Below are positions 5,126 through 6,958 of a stretch of 6,958 nt of DNA, piece after piece (position 1 is the first letter of the stretch; every line of letters begins with the position of its first letter). The notes under the pieces are model-generated. The model made no database searches. It saw only the letters and a list, made by a program, of their open reading frames with translations, and was not told the origin of the DNA. The DNA is from Micromonosporaceae bacterium (lineage in GTDB: Bacteria > Actinomycetota > Actinomycetes > Mycobacteriales > Micromonosporaceae). A program made the position numbers and the translations under genes. The stretch covers positions 1-6,958 of the forward strand of contig JAFMQQ010000165.1 in assembly GCA_017354595.1 (NCBI GenBank), read 5' to 3'.

Positions 5126-6186
5126 CCTTCGTCCGGGTCGGTACCCCGGTCCGGCTCGGGCTCACCGAGGCGGGAGGCGAGCAGCCGGCGGAACGAGGCG
5201 AGCCGGCGCGGGTCGGCGCCGCCCGCCGCCACCAACGCGTCCAGCCCGCAGTTGCCGGCGGTACCCGCGTGGTCACACCCCGGCGGGCAGTTCACCGACG
5301 CCTGCACCAGGTCAGGGAAGCCGTGCAGCAGGCTGTCCGCCGAGACGTGCGCCAGCCCGAACGAGCGGATGCCGGGCGTATCGATGATCCAGCCCTCCTC
5401 CTCCGGCAGCGGCAGAGCCACCGCACTGGTCGAGGTGTGCCGGCCCTTGCCCACCGCGCTGACCACACCGACCCGCCGGTCGGCGTCGGGTACCAAGCGA
5501 TTGACCAGTGTCGACTTGCCCACGCCCGAGTGGCCGACCAGTACCGACAGCCGCCCGGCGAGGCGCTCGACCACCGGTCCCAGGTCGCTGTCCGGCCGGC
5601 ACAGTACGTGCGGCAGGTCGAGGATCGCGTAATAGTCCAGCACTCCGGCCGGCTCGGCCAGATCCGCCTTGGTCAGGCAGAGAAGCGGATCGATCTCGGC
5701 GTCGTACGCGGCGACCAGGCAACGGTCGATGAAGCCGGTACGGGGCGGCGGATCGGCGAGCGAACTGACGATGACCAGCTGGTCGGCGTTGGCCACCAGT
5801 ACCCGCTCGACCCGGCCTTCGGGCGTGGTCTGGTCGTCATCGGCGGTACGCATCAGCACCGAGGTCCGGTCCTGGATCCGCACGATGCGGGCCAGGCTGC
5901 CGGGGTTGCCGGACAGATCCCCGACGATCGCCACCCGGTCACCGACCACAACGCCGCGCCGGCCCAGCTCCCGGGCCCGCATCGCGACCACCTGCCGGCC
6001 GGCCAGGTCGCAGGTGTAGCGCCCCCGGTCCACGGCGACCACGAAGCCCTCAGACGCGTCCCGGTGCCTGGGCCGGATCCGGGTGCGCGGTCGGGACGAG
6101 GGCGCCGGGCGTACCCGTACGTCGTCCTCGTCGTACTCCCGACGCCGTGCGGTCAGCCGCGACCACCCCCGACCAGACCGGCCCAC
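5107..6186 (-). CDS. rsgA: Ribosome small-subunit-dependent GTPase A (RsgA/YjeQ)
   Basis: This circularly permuted GTPase acts in late 30S ribosomal-subunit maturation and is stimulated by the subunit. With the GTG at 6186 it has 359 residues: a basic N-terminal extension; an OB fold (about 46-108); then the GTPase motifs in permuted order, G4 LTKAD (171-175), P-loop GHSGVGKST (218-226), switch region GKGRHTST (246-253) and G3 DTPG (269-272); then a zinc module with Cys300, Cys304, His306 and Cys313. The expected family start, just before RRREYDEDDVR, leaves two options. GTG 6186 overlaps aroA by 34 bases and has no Shine-Dalgarno. CTG 6154-6156 overlaps the aroA stop as CTGA and has GGGGGTGG 6 bases upstream. 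I list the longer form because GTG is a standard start, but the shorter 349-residue form is quite possible. It is probably co-transcribed with aroA. The 3' end overlaps the opposite DUF2087 gene by 19 bases. Confidence 0.95.
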   Translation of the reverse strand: MGRSGRGWSRLTARRREYDEDDVRVRPAPSSRPRTRIRPRHRDASEGFVVAVDRGRYTCDLAGRQVVAMRARELGRRGVVVGDRVAIVGDLSGNPGSLARIVRIQDRTSVLMRTADDDQTTPEGRVERVLVANADQLVIVSSLADPPPRTGFIDRCLVAAYDAEIDPLLCLTKADLAEPAGVLDYYAILDLPHVLCRPDSDLGPVVERLAGRLSVLVGHSGVGKSTLVNRLVPDADRRVGVVSAVGKGRHTSTSAVALPLPEEEGWIIDTPGIRSFGLAHVSADSLLHGFPDLVQASVNCPPGCDHAGTAGNCGLDALVAAGGADPRRLASFRRLLASRLGEPEPDRGTDPDEGQATST

Positions 6187-6958
6187 AGGGCCGGGAAGTC
6201 CGGCATCGTCTTGCTGGTACAGGCGACATCGGTGAGCACCAGGTCCGGAACCACCAGCCCGAGTACCGCCGCCGCGTGCGCCATCCGATGGTCGTCGTAG
6301 GTCTCGAACCGCCCACCGTGCAACGGCTTCGGCTCGATCGCCAGCCCGTCGGGGAGTTCGGTGACCGAGGCGCCGAGCGCGGTCAGCTCGCGGCTCAACG
6401 CGGCCAGCCGGTCGGTCTCATGGCCGCGTACGTGCCCGATGCCGGTGAACCGGGACGGCGAGTCGGCCACCGCGGCGATCGCGGCCAGCACCATCGCCAA
6501 CTCGCTCACCTCGGAGAGGTCGGCGGTCAGGCCGTGCACCGTGCCGTCGCCGCGCACGGTCAGCCCCTCCGGGGTCACCGTGCACCGTCCGCCCATCGCG
6601 GTCAGCAGGTCGCGCAGCCGGTCGCCGGGCTGGGTGGTGCTCAGCGGCCAGCCCGGTACGCTCACCTCGCCCCCGGTCACCAGCGCGGCGGCCAGGAACG
6701 GCGCGGCGCCGGAGAGGTCGGGCTCGACCACCCACCCGCGGCCGGTGAGCCGGCCTGGCGTCACCGCCCACACGTCGTGCGTCGAGTCGTCCACGGCGGC
6801 ACCGGCCAGCCGCAGCATCTGTACGGTCATCCGCAGGTGTGGCGCGCTGGGTACCGGTGGCCCGGCGTGCCGTACCACCGCCCCGCGGTCGAAGTCCGGC
6901 GCGGCCAGCAGCAGGCCGGAGACGAACTGACTGGAGGCGGAGGCGTCCAGGGTGACCT
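6153..6958 (-). CDS. aroA: 3-phosphoshikimate 1-carboxyvinyltransferase (EPSP synthase), N-terminus beyond window
   Basis: This cytoplasmic enzyme transfers the enolpyruvyl group of PEP to shikimate-3-phosphate, step six of the shikimate pathway. The 267 C-terminal residues are visible; about 160 at the N-terminus lie beyond base 6958. Signatures in order: VTLDASASSQFVSG at the window edge, with the shikimate-phosphate-binding Ser-Ser-Gln at 6927-6935; VEPDLSGAAPFLAAAL; DLSEVSELAM, whose Glu (6501-6503) stands where E. coli has catalytic Asp313; GHVRGHETDRL with the conserved Glu at 6417-6419; TYDDHRMA with Asp-His-Arg at 6285-6293; and TSKTMPDFPALW with the conserved Lys at 6210-6212. The Glu, and His in RGHETDR where E. 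coli has Lys340, agree with the M. tuberculosis enzyme as I remember it, so they are lineage features rather than damage. An internal GTG at 6878 would cut off the active site and is rejected as start. The TGA stop overlaps rsgA. Confidence 0.97.
   Translation of the reverse strand, partial: VTLDASASSQFVSGLLLAAPDFDRGAVVRHAGPPVPSAPHLRMTVQMLRLAGAAVDDSTHDVWAVTPGRLTGRGWVVEPDLSGAAPFLAAALVTGGEVSVPGWPLSTTQPGDRLRDLLTAMGGRCTVTPEGLTVRGDGTVHGLTADLSEVSELAMVLAAIAAVADSPSRFTGIGHVRGHETDRLAALSRELTALGASVTELPDGLAIEPKPLHGGRFETYDDHRMAHAAAVLGLVVPDLVLTDVACTSKTMPDFPALWAGLVGGGRG

Noticed and set aside
5133..5169. Small inverted repeats (CCGGG/CCCGG at 5133-5149 and CTCGG/CCGAG at 5155-5169) after the DUF2087 gene, as a terminator.
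   Set aside because: The stems are only 5 bp, have no T-run and lie in rsgA coding sequence; this is the level of structure expected by chance at this G+C.
5269..6300. Plus-strand open frame of 343 codons opposite rsgA and aroA.
   Set aside because: Opposite rsgA, which has all GTPase and zinc motifs; the antisense translation has no recognisable feature and no promoter of its own.
6876..6878. GTG as the start of aroA.
   Set aside because: The frame stays open to the window edge and the upstream residues contain the conserved Ser-Ser-Gln motif of EPSP synthase, so the gene begins outside the window.
1..6958. TTA leucine codons, as markers of bldA-type developmental control.
   Set aside because: I found no in-frame TTA in any of the seven genes.

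Overview
The window is about 70 % G+C by eye and is densely packed. Codon use and gene content point to a high-GC actinobacterium. The M. tuberculosis-like HisN and EPSP synthase sequences, the GTA/GTAC-rich valine codons and the aroA-rsgA-hisN neighbourhood make Micromonosporaceae or a close relative the best guess; this is inferred from remembered sequences, not from a search. Seven protein genes account for almost all bases. I see no rRNA, tRNA, CRISPR array, insertion sequence or phage gene.

Layout. (i) Bases 1-2732, plus strand: a GH36 alpha-galactosidase that enters from the left edge without its N-terminus. It is joined by an ATGA stop/start overlap to a small class IV (fold type IV, PLP) aminotransferase-like protein. 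(ii) Bases 2729-3658, minus strand: a DMT/EamA-like membrane protein with a long basic tail, meeting the aminotransferase tail to tail with a 4-base overlap. (iii) Bases 3720-4520, minus strand: histidinol-phosphatase HisN. (iv) Bases 4586-5125, plus strand: a winged-helix plus DUF2087 protein, divergent from hisN across a 65-base, nearly mirror-symmetric promoter region. Its 3' end runs 19 bases into rsgA. (v) Bases 5107-6958, minus strand: rsgA, preceded by and overlapping aroA, which runs off the right edge.

How it fits together. Most of the window is core metabolism and housekeeping: aromatic amino-acid synthesis (AroA), 30S ribosome maturation (RsgA) and histidine synthesis (HisN). The putative DUF2087 regulator sits inside this otherwise co-oriented block. 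The left part is a sugar-hydrolysis gene translationally coupled to an orphan PLP enzyme. I see no convincing new multi-gene system. The points most worth a second look are the mirrored, apparently leaderless hisN/DUF2087 promoters, a palindrome inside the likely promoter of the membrane protein, a possible CTG start of rsgA in a CTGA overlap with aroA, and two strong codon-context rules (valine GTA almost only before C; Thr-Val written ACA/ACT-GTG before G).
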